A stretch of 64,000 nucleotides of DNA from Adiantum capillus-veneris (GCA_014529385.2 CM043960.1:126206043-126270042), one strand, 5' to 3'. Counted from the first letter of the stretch, positions 35,460 through 46,781 are shown. Program-made: numbers and translations. The notes: generated from the letters alone by a model not told the origin.

Positions 35460-36671
35460 TGTCACGTGACACATCCAACCCTATGTGTTTGTGGACAAGC
35501 TACAGCATGACCAGGGTTCAATTCAGTCGAGTCAATCTAGAATAGGAAATGATCTGGCACTTTCGTGAGTTTGTTCGCAGACCGTGCATGTCCAAGCACT
35601 TAGATTAGATGCATATCCTCTGAATGCACACAGCATGATCATCAAATTTCAATCAGAACCCATCAGGAGCATTTTTACAGTGCATAGACCTATTTTTCCT
35701 ATTTTTGACATTTTTCACTTATTATTTTTAAGTGACTTTTGTTGGGAACTAGGTAGGGCAAATCCAATGTAAGGTGCAATAGAAGTGAATGTTGAACTTT
35801 GCTCAAGATGAGTGCTCCGAACTGTGTTCAAGGTTCCTTTTACTTACAGAAGGGAGAGCCTTCCGTTCCTTTGGGGAGAGAGTGCAAATGATCACAAACA
35901 CTGTGAATGAAGGTGCTGAAACTGAGAGATAGAGAGAGAAGAATACGACACCAGAATATTGTCAACCCCTCCTCCGAAGGCCCCACTCTCTATGGCGAGA
36001 GCGATCTACTATTGATTGCACAAATCTCTACAATGCTCGGACTTGCCGACGATGAGGACGACGACGACGACGAGACCGACTGAAATCTGAAAACGCTAAT
36101 GGCTGAATCTGCAAATCTTTATCTGCTGAATTCTGACTCTATGTCGATGACGATGTCGATGGCGACGATGCAACGACGACGAGCTGAAAACGCAGATGCT
36201 GAAATCTGCGTTTCCTGGGCTGAATCTGCAAACTGCGCGGGATCTGACCGTACGGCGAGGATCTGCTGCGGGAAGGTGAGATCTGCGAGGTTCGGGACTT
36301 GTTCTGTTGTGTCTAAGTGCTGAAAACTAAAACGCTGGTACTTGTGGGGGTTCCGTCGCGGTAGATCTGCAAAACGCTGGACTGCCAGGATGATGCAAAA
36401 ACGCTAGGGCTGAAAACTGATCTTGCGGTGGAAATTTGCTAACGCTAGGGAAATCTGTTGTCTACTGTGAACTCTGCTAACGCTAGGGCTGATCTGCTGT
36501 GCAAAAACGCCAAGGTTGGTCTGTGGATGCAAAAACACTAGTGTCTCTTGCTGAAGCAGAAAACGCTAGGCTTGCTGGGGGTCTTGCTGAGAAGGTGCCT
36601 ATTGAACCGAGTTCCTGCTGCCTCTTCTGCCAGAATTGCTAGTGCTAGGTTTTCCTTATATAGTCACTTAC
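35460..36671 (+). repeat. 5' LTR with internal inversion
   Basis: 35460-35764 is normal U3. 35765-36671 is the reverse complement of the segment from just before the TATA box to the LTR end (TGTAAGGTGC... TTATATAGTCACTTAC). From 36672 the normal leader follows (TATCAAAGCTTTGGCAGTG). The 3' LTR of the same element (40348-41497) has the uninverted order. Confidence 0.9.
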
Positions 36672-37141
36672 TATCAAAGCTTTGGCAGTGTTTTGTATCA
36701 CTCAAGGAAAGAACCACAAGAATTTGTTTTTGCTTGTTGCGGTCACATGTAACCCAAGTCCACTTGGGCATGTCGATTCCTAATCGTGTTTTTGAAGAGT
36801 GACAGGAAACCCAAGAAAGAAGGGCTTGTCCAGCCTTCCCTTGTGCCTCTTTTCACTCACTGAGAGCGGACCATGCACTTAGCGGCCGGCCAATCGACAT
36901 GAGGTGGGAAAAAGCAACCTTGGTGTGAGCGCAAGGCTGCCAAGGGGTACACCCGGGGAAAAGAGAAGAGCTCAGGTGAAGAGAAGATCCTTCTCTAACA
37001 CAAATTGCAAGCGAAAGAAGAACCTCAAGAACCTCAAGACCCTCAAGACCTTCAGGACCCTCAAGCACCTCAAGACTCAAGACCCTCAAGAACCCAAGAA
37101 CCCGAATTCCTCGTGAACTTAAGAACCCAAGACTTCAGTGG

Positions 37142-37495
37142 ATGGTCATTACCCGAAGCGGAATGGATACTTTGCATGAAGGTGATGAGCATGGAGTCGC
37201 CGAAGAAGAATTTTCCCCACCAGGAGGTTTTTCTGACCCTCCCAAGCATGATGATTTGAATGATAATGTCAAGCATGAAGATGATGTGATTGTTCACAAG
37301 GATGATGTGTTAGTTGATACTTTCTCTAGTGAAGCTAACCTATTGCAGAGACGATCAATTACGATGAACCGATCTTGGCTCTCGAGCCTAGGTCCAAAGA
37401 ACCCCCTCGGGAAGAACCAATCTTGGCTCTTGAGCCTAGGTCCAAACCCCCCCCCCCCCGCCCCCCAAGGAAGTATTATGTGTTCGAATGATTAG
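37142..37495 (+). CDS. Gag N-terminus fused to acidic region, further deleted (117 aa)
   Basis: It starts MVITRSGMDTLHEGDEHG and FSPPGGFSDPP, then goes straight to KHDDLNDN, so the coiled coil, gag core and protease are all deleted in frame. A frame change near 37340-37350 and a poly-C tract (37447-37459) scramble the tail compared with 32176-32958. Probably non-functional. It is a more extreme version of the same deletion. Confidence 0.45.
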   Translation: MVITRSGMDTLHEGDEHGVAEEEFSPPGGFSDPPKHDDLNDNVKHEDDVIVHKDDVLVDTFSSEANLLQRRSITMNRSWLSSLGPKNPLGKNQSWLLSLGPNPPPPAPQGSIMCSND

Positions 37496-37592
37496 TCAAC
37501 ACACATTGTTCGAGGGTTTCATTCGTGATGCTTTCCTGTAATTTAGTCGTCATCCTTATGTGAGGCATGCCATATTGTACGTTGAGCACGAT

Positions 37593-39720
37593 TGTAAGGT
37601 GCAGCGGAATGAATGTTTGAACTTTGCTCAAGATGAGTGCTCCGAACTGTGCTCAAGGTTCCTTTTGTTCTTATGGAAGGGAGAGCCTTCCGTTCTTAGT
37701 GAGAGAGTGCAATGAACACAAACAAAGTGAATGGACACTGTGCGTGAAAGTGCATGAGACTGAGAGATAGAGAGAGAAGAGAATACGACACCAGAGACGT
37801 TGTAAAACCCTCCTCCGAAGGCCCCACTCTCGTCGGCGAGAGTGGTCTACTATTGATTGCACAAACTGATACAAAGTAGTTGAATGAGAACTGATGCAAG
37901 TCTAGGCTATGTCGATGTCGACGACGGGGATGACGAGACCGACTCTATGGCTGAAAAACTTTGTACTTGCTCTGCTGTCCAAAAACGCTAGAAGGCTGAA
38001 ATCTGATGAAGCCAAAAACGCTGGTTTAGGCTGAGATCTACTGGCTGAAAACGTTGTTTTAGGCAGCCCAAAAACGCTGATTGCTGTTGTTTAAAAACGC
38101 TGGCTTTGCTTGTCAAAAACGCTGGTCCATGCTGTGGGGTATGGCGATGCTACTGAGTGCTGAAAACGCTAGGGTGCTGGATCTGTGTGGTTGATGCTGA
38201 AAACGCTAGGGTGCGGGTGCTGGATCTGTGGCGATGAAGCTTTGCTGAAAAACGCTAGGGAGATGGGGGTCTTGCTTGGAGGAAAAACGCCACCAAGGGG
38301 AAAAGGGTCTTGCTTGAGAGAGAGAGGGGGAACCTGCTGCCCTTGGCCTGTGTTCTCCTTGCTCTTCAGCCAATTAGTGCTAGCCTAGGTTTGCTTATAT
38401 AGTTTCTTACCTAAGTGCACGATCCGCTCTCAATGAGTGAAAAGAGGCACAAGAGGAGGCTGGACAAGCCCTTCTTTCTTGGGTTTCCTATCACTCTTCA
38501 AAAACACGATTAGAAATCGACACGCCCAAGAGGACTTGGGTTACGTGCGATCGCAATAAGCAAAAAAGAAAATCTATGGTTCTTGTGGTTGAGTGATCCA
38601 GAACACTGCCAAAGCTTTGATACCAATGTCAGATGCAGCGGAATGAATGTTTGAACTTTGCTCAAGATAGTGCTCCAAACTGTGCTCAAGGTTCCTTTTG
38701 TTCTTATGGAATGGAGAGTCTTCCGTCCTTAGTGAGAGAGTGCAACGAACACAAACAAAGTGAATGGACACTGTGCGTGAAAGTGCATGAGACTGAGAGA
38801 TAGAGAGAGAAGAGAATACGACACCAGAGACATTGTAAAACCCTCCTCCGAAGGCCCCACTCTCGTTGGCGAGAGTGGTCTACTATTGATTGCACAAACT
38901 GGTACAAAGTGGATAAATGAGAACTGATGCAAGTCTAGGCTATGTCGATGTCGACGACGGGAATGATGAGACCGACTCTATGGCTAAAAAAACTCCGTAC
39001 TTGCTCTGCTGTCCAAAAGTGCCAGAAGGCTGAAATCTGATGAAGCCAAAAACGCTAGTTTAGGCTGAGATCTGCTGGCTGAAAACGCTGATTGCTGTTG
39101 TTGAAAAACAATGGCTTTGCTTGTCAAAAACGCTAGTCCATGCTGTGGGGTATCACGTTGCTACTAAATGCTGAAAACACTAGGGTGCTAGATCCGTGGC
39201 TGATGCTGAAAACGCTAGAGTGCTGGATCTGTGGCGATGAAGCTTTGCTGAAAAACGCTAGGGAGATGGGGGTCTTGCTTGGAGGAAAAACGCCACCAAG
39301 GGGGAAAGGGTCTTGCTTGAGAGAGAGAGGGGGGGAACCTGCTGCCCTTGGCCTGTGTTCTCCTTGCTCTTCTGTCGATTAGTGCTAGCCTAGGTTTGCT
39401 TATATATTATCTTACCCAATTTGCCCTACTTATTCCCAACAAAAGTCACTTAAAATAATAAGTGAAAAATGTCAAAAATAGGGTAAATAGGTTAAATGCA
39501 CTGGAAAATTTCCCTAAAGGATTCTGATGGGAATGCTTATGATCATGCTGTGTGCAACCAGAGGATATGCATCTACACTAAGTGCCTGGGCATGCACAGT
39601 CTGCGAACAGACTCACAAAAGTGCCAAAACACTTGCTAATCTAGACTGACTGGACTGACGGAACCCTTGTCGTGATGTAGCTTGTCCACGGACACAATGG
39701 GTTGGATGTGTCACGTGACA
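37593..39720 (-). mobile_element. Nested minus-strand member of the TGTCACGTGACA family
   Basis: Read on the minus strand: full 5' LTR (39720-38627, TATA near 39400), primer site (38625-38614, TGGTATCAAAGC), about 200 bp of leader, then directly the TATA-to-end part of the 3' LTR (about 38410-37593). The interior and the U3 of the 3' LTR are deleted. Flanks ACGAT (37588-37592) and ACGGT (39721-39725) are a 5-bp duplication with one difference. The host reading GTTGAGCACG / TTCACTCATG resumes across it. Confidence 0.85.
38627..39720 (-). repeat. 5' LTR of the nested element (1094 bp)
   Basis: The minus strand begins TGTCACGTGACACATCC and ends ...TGCATCTGACA next to the primer site. It carries the family's TATA (TATATAAGC) and many AACGCTAG motifs (plus-strand view). 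Confidence 0.85.
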
Positions 39721-40280
39721 ACGGTTCACTCATGATTGAGCACGGATGTATGCGGATTTCTCATGAAAAGCTGAAAAGTATGCATTCAAGGAAGTCACAT
39801 TCCATGTCTCTTCCTTGGCATGACACAGTTACAAAAAAAGCACAAGAAGGATTGAGCATCAAGCATAGGTATTTCCATTGTGTTTTGGCACAGTTGATTG
39901 ATTTAGATAAGAAAGTCACGATTCGACCCATTGTTTGCGTGTGTTTGATGAACGGTTTGGCACTCCGTCAGTTTGTTCATCTACATTGCATGTACAGTTT
40001 TTTCGAAGGAATAGTATTTTTCCAGTCACTTTACATGGAATGGGTATGTTCATGTTTTTGTGTTGGAAGTGGTTTCAGGAATTTTCAGCCTCGAAGATTC
40101 TTGAAGAAGGTAGACGCATGACTATCGACGAAGTTGAAGCATCGAAGGAGCCACAAAAGACTTTGTGTAACTTTCAGCGCGGCCCAAAGAAGCAAGCGTT
40201 GCAGACCTTTATGAAGTTCAAGTATCACATGACCCACGCATCAGAGTGGGCCGGCGAAGAGTCCTTCCCAGGATTCTAGA
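39721..40280 (+). pseudogene. Conserved C-terminal region, resumed after the nested element
   Basis: Frames at 39702-40121 and 39935-40279 match 49570-50187: KSHSMSLPWHDTV, then FQRGPKKQALQTFMKFK. Frame changes are present. The product is unknown. Confidence 0.5.
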
Positions 40281-40347
40281 CGCTGTTGGCGATCTCCCTC
40301 GACACCATACAGTTCGGTCCCAATATCTCACTTTGAAAAAGAGGGGA

Positions 40348-41497
40348 TGTCACGTGACACATCCAACCCTATGTGTCCGTGGACAAGCTACAGCATGACC
40401 AAGTCATTCTAGAATAGAAAGTGATCTGGCACTTTTCGCATACCGTGCATGTCCAGGCACTTAGATTAGATGCATATCCTCTGGTTGCACACAGCATGAT
40501 CATCAGATTTCAGTCAGAACCCATCAGGAGCATTTTTACAGTGCATAGACCTATTTTCCATATTTTTGACTTTTTAAGTGACTTTTGTTGGGAACTAGGT
40601 AGGGCAGATTCAGTAAGTGACTATATAAGGAAAACCTAGCGCTAGCAATTCTAGCAGAAGAGGCAGCAGGAACTCGGTTCAACGGACACCTTCTCAGTAA
40701 GACCCCCAGCAAGCCTAGTGTTTTTTGCATCAGCAAGAGAGACTAGCGTTTTTGCATCCACAGACCAGCCCTTGGGTTTTTGCACAGCAGATCAGCCCTA
40801 GAGTTAGCAGAGTCCACAGCAGACAATAGATTTCCTTAGCGTTAGCAAATTTCCACCGCAAGATCAGTTTTCAGCCCTAGCGTTTTGTAGATCTACCGCG
40901 ACGGAACCCCCACAAGTACCAGCGTTTTCAGTTTTCAGCACTTAGACATATCAGAACAAGTCTCGAACCTCGCAAATCTCACCTTCCCGCAGTAGATCCT
41001 CGCCGCACGGTCAGATCCCGCGCAGTTTGTAGATTCAGCCCAGAAAACGCATATTTTCAGCATCTGCGTTTTCAGCGCGTCGTCGTTGCATCATCGTCAT
41101 CGACATAGAGTCAGAATTCAGCAAATAAAGATTTGCAGATTTCAGCCATTAGCGTTTTCAGATTTCAGCCCGTCTCGTCGTCGTCCTCATCGTCGTCGAC
41201 ACGTCGGCAAGTCCAACCATTGTAGAGATTTGTGCAATCAATAGTAGACCGCTCTCACCGTAGAGAGTGGGGCCTTCGAAGGAGGGTTTGACAACATTTT
41301 GGTGTCGTATTCTTCTCTCTCTATCTCTAAGTCTCAGCAACTTCATTCACATTGTTTGTCACTTTGTTTGTGATCATTTGCACTCTCTCCCTAAAGGAAC
41401 AGAAGGCTCTTCCTTCCGTAACTAAGAGAAACCTTGAGCATAGTTCGGAGCACTCATCTTGAGCAAAGTTCAACATTCACTTCCGCTGCACCTTACA
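40348..41497 (+). repeat. 3' LTR (1150 bp)
   Basis: TGTCACGTGACA start, TATA box CTATATAAGG near 40622, CTAGCGTTTT-type motifs through the middle, and CCTTACA end. It is the reference order for recognising the inversion in the 5' LTR. Confidence 0.92.
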
Positions 41498-41942
41498 TAC
41501 TTAAAGGTCCTTGGCTTATGAAAGCAGTTTACATGAAAAGCCTTCAAACTCAAAAGCATCTCCTCCAAAAGCAGATGCCCATAAGCTGCCAGCGTGATTT
41601 ATGGTAATTAGTACAACTGCCACGTCAACACTATCAGCGCGAATTGTGAAAATCCGTACTGTTGCTGCCACGTCATCAGCTCCACGCAAATCTTTGTGTG
41701 TGTGTGTGTCTGTGTCCTGCTTTATTTATTCTTTAAGTCCCATGGGCCCCATCGGACGGCGTCCCAAAAGTTGGTAGGAACTCTTCTTTAAAAAAAGGCC
41801 ACTCAGCAAGACTTTGTAAGTTGGTAAAACTTCTTTTTCTTCTGCTGCTTCTGCTTCTGCTTCTTAGGGTCTAGGCCCCTTGGCCGGGATCTGCAGGTTG
41901 GCTCGGTTCTTCAGTGGCTTGACACGTCAGCAATTTGTGACA
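41498..41942 (-). repeat. Chromovirus LTR, right part
   Basis: It continues the LTR interrupted at 35459. It is paralogous to 54577-55136 (shared GCCACGTCATCA, GTCCTGCTTTATTT, TAGGGTCTAGGCCCCTTGG) and ends GTGACA at 41942. Confidence 0.6.
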
Positions 41943-42364
41943 CTAAGTGAATGAAGAATGAATGTGATTTAAACTTACTGCATCTCAACATCTGTTAGAG
42001 ACCGGTGAGATCTGGATGTGATGCCTAAGTGAATGAAATTCTAGTGCATCAAGATATCTATCTGGATGAGATGACTGGATACTGTTGCCAGTGCATCAAG
42101 AGTTCTAGAAGGATGAGATGGCTACACGGTGATCTAGGTGCATCAAGAGTTCTACACGGAATGAGATGGCTAGATTGAATGATTGAAACACAAGTGTTCA
42201 GCGTGAACTAAGTGTGTGATTTGAGAACTGCATGCTATGTGGATAAACTGTCTTGTGAGGATGGTCATGGACATGGTTTGCTTGATTGAAATGTGAAATG
42301 AAAGGATATGAATCTGATAGTAGCAAGATTTAGTAATTCAAAATATCCGTGAAAAGATCAGTGT
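41943..42364. other. Host sequence between LTRs, unassigned
   Basis: Contains short imperfect repeats around GTGCATCAAGAGTTCTA and GGATGAGATGGCTA (about 42030-42175). No ORF. It is the left side of the solo-LTR insertion site; 43638 onward is its right side. Confidence 0.5.
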
Positions 42365-43637
42365 TGTCACGTGACACATCCAACACTATGTGTCCGTGGA
42401 CAAGCTACACCACAGCAGGGTTCAGTCCGTTCAGTCAGTCTAGATTAGCAGTGATCTGACACTTTTGTTGTGAGTCTATTCGTAGACCGTGCATGCCCAG
42501 TCACTTAGCATAGATGCATATCCTCCGGTTGCACACACCATGATCATCGGAATTCCCATCAGAATCCATTAGCATCAATTAGGGGAATTTTCCAGTGCAT
42601 TTAGCCTATTTTCCTATTTATTGGTATTTTCACTTATTATTTTTAAGTGACTTTCCAACAAAAGTAGGTAGGGCAATTTTGCTAAGTTAATATATAAGCA
42701 AACCCAAGTTAGCACTTTCTGGCAGAAGAGACAGCAGGAGCTTCCCGCTCAACAGGCAACTTCTCAGCAGTACCCCCCAGCACCCCCAGCGTTTTTGGAT
42801 TCCATCCTCGCCGGGCCAGTTCCCAACCCTTGGCGCTTCCTTCCACAGCAGGCCATCGCCATCAACCATCAGCACCCTAGCGTTTCCACCTGTGCATCAT
42901 CGCCAACACTCCAGACGCAGCAGAAGTTCACTAACGCTAGGAAGGACCATTAGCGTTTTTGGTTTTCAGCCCCATCTGTAGCAGAAGGCATCAGCGTTTT
43001 GGTATTCAGCCATCAGTAGCAAAAGATCACCAGCGTTCTTGCTTTGCATCGGTAGCAGATCAGCACTAGCGTTTTACTCGCGTTTTTGCTCTGCTGCAGC
43101 ATTTTGACTTTCAGCCCTGATCTACCACAGATACACAACGATTTCAGCCTAGGACACAGTAGCATATCAGCCCCCAAGTTGGTTGCAGATGTTCCCCCAT
43201 TTTCAGCCATAAAAACGCAGCCAAAACAGTCATTTTCAGCCACCAAAACAGTCCCCGAATTCAGCAATTAGAAGATCACAGATTTCAGCCATCAAGTCGT
43301 CGTCGTCACCACCGTCGTCGTCGTCGGCATAGTCCAGTTGCATCAGTCCATTGCATACGCATTGTACACCTTTGTGCAATCAAAGTAGACCACTCTTGCC
43401 GACAAGAGTGGGGCCTTCGGAGGGGGGTTTTACAACCTCTCGGGTGTCGTATCTCTTCTCTCTCCTTCTCTCAGTCTCATTCACTTGCACGCACAATATC
43501 CACTCACTTTGTTCGTGATCATAGCACTCTCCATAAGACGGAAAGCTCTCTCTTTCCCTAAGAACTAAAAGGAACCTTGAGCAAATAAAGATCACTAATC
43601 TTGAGAAAATACAACATTCATTCCGTTGCACCTAACA
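42365..43637 (+). repeat. Solo LTR of the TGTCACGTGACA family, TSD AGTGT
   Basis: It runs from TGTCACGTGACACATCCAACAC to GCACCTAACA (1273 bp). AGTGT at 42360-42364 and 43638-43642 is a perfect duplication, so LTR-LTR recombination removed the interior. It keeps the empty site TTCACTTGCACGCAC (about 43480-43494) that is occupied by a MITE at 46041. Confidence 0.92.
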
Positions 43638-43642
43638 AGTGT

Positions 43643-44381
43643 GGTCTGGATGTGACTAATAAATGGTTACAATGATTGATCAGTAACTGATGTCTTTGTA
43701 GAAGTGTTGGATTGGTTGAGTCTCGTGCATGAGTACATAGAATCAGTGTCTACTAAAGAAAGTTTCTATCCTTTGGTTGTTTTTTCAAGCGTAATTGAGG
43801 GCGATTACAATTCTTTCAAGAGGGGGGAAATATCACAAAGTGATAACGTGGCATGACCAACTTGAAGAGGAATTGCCAAGTAGACAAGAGAAACTCAACC
43901 GACCAACTGAAAGAACCTATGAAGCACCGACCGTGGGACCCAAAACCCTAAAAAGACCAAAAGCTTGAACTTTGAGGATTTCTGTAAGTGCGCTGACATT
44001 TGACGTGGCAGTTCGTACAGACGATGACGTAGCAAGGCTGTACAGATTTTCCGCGTTTCACTCTGGCTATGCCACGTGGTAGGCTCTACGGATTTTCGCA
44101 AAAAGCGCTCGCTGTTTTGGGATGGTTTCAGTGCTAGCTTTTGGGAGCAAATGCTTTTGGGGTTTAGTAAGCTTTTAAACTGATTGCTTTTGGGGCTCTG
44201 CTTTTGGGCATCCCTTCTAAGTTTACAAGAGCCCCTGGGCCCTCACTTTGCAAAGTATCTGGACGCAAAGTTTGAGAGCAAAGGACCCTCGTGAGTTGTA
44301 CCTTGATGTGATCAATAATAAAGAAATATTGAAAGGGACGTCAATCTTTAGGGCCAATGCTTCTGGGCGCAGAACTCCGCC

Positions 44382-44431
<50 letters not shown>

Positions 44432-44496
44432 GATTTTGAAGTTTCTGCTCGTGTGTTGCTATTGATTTCTCGCTTGGAGTGTCCTGGCCTGTAACA
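43643..44496 (+). repeat. Chromovirus 3' end and LTR
   Basis: Non-coding 3' tail, then a purine tract (AAGAGGGGGGAAA, about 43820-43832) followed by LTR-like sequence to CTGTAACA at 44496. It includes AATAAAGAAATATTGAAAGGGACGTCAATCTTTAGGGCC, the family's conserved R/poly(A)-signal block, and a (CT)n run at 44384-44428. Confidence 0.6.
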
Positions 44497-44930
44497 GCGC
44501 ACCCGTCAAGGTTTCACTCTTCCAATGCCCTACCCTTTCTTTTTATTTTTATTTTTATTTTTTTTATTTTATTTTTATTTTTATTTTTTTTGGGGGGGGG
44601 GGGGGGGGTAACTTTGACCGCCCCAAGCCATTTTCTATTTAACTTGAGTATGAATTGGCCATTTTAATAATATGAATGGCCACTTGACATTGGACGCTTT
44701 TACACTCAAAGAATGGCCTCAATTTGAAACCTCCCCATTAAACCCTAGGGCGGTTAGTCTCTCCCCCCCCTCTTATATAATCACGCCAGTAAGCGTAGCC
44801 ATGACATATACGTCACCGATGTCCTATCTCACACGTGACTTTCTCTCGCTTTACTAACTACTCCCGTATTCACCTACATATAGAAGCACCATGGTATCAC
44901 ACGCACAAGAACGATGCCACTAGCACGCAT
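44497..44930 (+). repeat. Low-complexity T/G-rich run and LTR-like 5' part of a Ty3 element
   Basis: A TTTTTA/TTTTATT run (about 44538-44590) is followed by a G tract (44592-44608). Further on, CTTATATAATCACG (about 44771) is a TATA-like box. Removing the element inserted at 44931 joins this to 51411 and then to a gag fragment, so it is probably the promoter region of that Ty3 relic. Confidence 0.5.
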
Positions 44931-46768
44931 TGTCACGTGACACATCCCAACCCTATGTGTCTGTGGACAAGCTACACCACAGCAGGGTTCAGTCAGTTCA
45001 GTCAAGTCTATATTAGCAGTGATCTGGCACTTTTGTGAGTCTATTCGTACTACGTAGACCGTGCATGCCCAGTCACTTAGCATAGATGCATATCCTCCGG
45101 TTGCACACAGCATGATCATCGGAATTCCCATCAGAATCCATTAGCATCAGTTAGGGGAATTTTCCAGTGCATTTAGCCTATTTTCCTATTTATTGGTATT
45201 TTCACTTATTATTTTTAAGTGACTTTCCAACAAAAGTAGGTAGGGCAATTTTGCTAAGTTAATATATAAGCAAACCCAAGTTAGCACTTTCTGGCAGAAG
45301 AGGCAACAGGAGCTTCCCGGTCAACAGGCAACTTCTCAGCAGTACCCCCCCCCCCCCCCCCCCCAACAGTAGACCCTCGCCATCACCACCCCTCCCTTGG
45401 CGTTTTTCTCCCTACAGCAAGCCATCGCCATAAGCCTCCCATTCTAGGCACTTTTCCCGCGACAGGCTCAGCCCAGCCCTTAGCGTTTTCACTAACGCTA
45501 GACAGCCAGTACAGATCAGCGTTTTGTAGCGTTTTTGCCAACTAGATCATCAGCCTTTTCAGCGTTTTCTTCAGCAGTCACTAACGCTAGGGGAAGACAG
45601 TAAAACGCTAGGGGAAGACAGTAAAACCTCAGCATTTTGCTGGCGTTTTTGCAGCAGGTCAGTGTTTTTGCTTTCAACCTTCATCTACAGCAGATCCACA
45701 CAGTTTCAGCCCTATGACACAGTAGCAGAACTCCCCCAAGTCGGTTGCAGATGTTTCCCCCACTTTCAGCCCTAAAAACGTAGCCAAAACAGTCATTTTC
45801 AGCCACCAAATTAGTCCCAAAAATCAGCAGATAAAGGATCTCAGATTTCAGCTATCAAGTCGTCGTCGTCGTCATCGGCATAGTCCCATTGCATCAGTCC
45901 ATTGCATTCGCATTGTACACCCTTGTGCAATCAAAGTAGACAACTCTCGCCGACGAGAGTGGGGCCTTCGGAGGAGGGTTTTACAACCTCTCGGTGTCGT
46001 ATCTCTTCTCTCTCCTTCTCTCAGTCTCATTCACTTGCACCATACTTACCCGGAACGCGGAACGGGAACGGCGACGGGATCCCCGCGGAACGGGGGAACG
46101 GCTAGGGGTCCGGAACGGGAACGGCGCGGAACGGGAGGTGAGAGAGGGGGAGAGACTCGAGACAGTGAGAGGGAGAGGGAGAGATTTGAGAGAGTGGGAG
46201 GGAGAGGAATAGAGCTTGAAGGCTTGAAGCCTTGAGCCTTCAGAGAGCGAGTCTTGAGAGGGGGAGATCTTGAGAGTGTGACAGGGAGAGAGCTTGAGCC
46301 TTGAGGATTAGCTTGTGGAGAGAAAGGGGGAGGGGGGTGCATTTTATGAGTCCTTGAGGCCTTGCACACTTCAAAAAGAAGCCCAAACATTTACTTCAAT
46401 TTTTTCAATTTTTGCCAAATTTGTTTGTAGCCGTTGGCCGTTCCAGGGGCATTCCGGAACGTTCCGGAGGCGTTCCGGAACATTCTGGAATGGCCGTTTC
46501 GGTTTGCACTGGCCACCCGGAACGTCAGACGTTCCGGGACGTTTCGGAACGTTCGAGAAGGGAACTGCCCCCCGGAACGTCAGAACGGGGGCTCGGGGGC
46601 GTTCCTCGGTAACTCTGACTTGCACGCACAATCCACTCACTTTGTTCGTGATCATAGCACTCTCCATAAGACGGAAAGCTCTCTCTTTCCCTAAGAACTA
46701 AAAGGAACCTTGAGCAATAAAGATCACTAATCTTGAAAAATACAACATTCATTCCGATGCACCTTACA
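44931..46768 (+). repeat. 5' LTR interrupted by a MITE
   Basis: Without the 46041-46617 insert and its duplicated 8 bp it is about 1253 bp. TATATAAG lies at 45263-45270. A C tract at about 45348-45364 is shorter in the 3' LTR. ACTCTCGCCGACGAGAGT near 45942 is a conserved short hairpin. Confidence 0.92.
46041..46617. mobile_element. GGAACG-rich hAT-like MITE, copy 3 (577 bp), TSD ACTTGCAC
   Basis: It starts CATACTTACCCGG and ends CTCGGTAACTCTG, matching the inverted ends of the 161- and 173-bp copies. The interior is GGAACG/CGTTCC repeats plus a GA-rich middle. ACTTGCAC flanks both sides (46033-46040 and 46618-46625). The element's own 3' LTR and the solo LTR carry a single ACTTGCAC with no insert. 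An 8-bp duplication fits hAT-type transposition. Confidence 0.9.
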
Positions 46769-46769
46769 T

Positions 46770-46781
46770 TGGTATCAGAGC
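46770..46781 (+). other. Primer binding site, initiator tRNA-Met type
   Basis: TGGTATCAGAGC lies one base after the LTR end at 46768, the same as in the 30484 element. Confidence 0.9.

Larger units (their letters stand above)
35460..41497 (+). mobile_element. Non-autonomous gag-type LTR element with a nested element and an inverted LTR segment
   Basis: The 5' LTR starts at 35460 (TGTCACGTGACA) and the 3' LTR ends at 41497 (CCTTACA). Flanks TATTT (35455-35459) and TACTT (41498-41502) are a 5-bp duplication with one transition. The interior runs 36672-37592 and resumes at 39721-40347. Between them is a minus-strand relative of the same family. The 5' LTR has its middle inverted (35765-36671). 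The polypurine tract AAAAAGAGGGGA precedes the 3' LTR. Gag core, protease and pol are absent. Confidence 0.85.

Noticed and set aside
36000-41400. Many minus- and plus-strand ORFs of 60-85 aa (e.g. containing TRVGPSEEGFTTSLV)
   Set aside because: They recur at the same place in every LTR copy and arise from the conserved GAGAGTGGGGCCTTCGGAGGAGGG block. No start context or domain supports translation.
46046-46694. Overlapping ORFs of 66-128 aa rich in Arg/Gly/Pro or FRNVPE-type repeats
   Set aside because: They are produced by the GGAACG repeats of the MITE, are open in all frames because of repeat composition, and are not genes.
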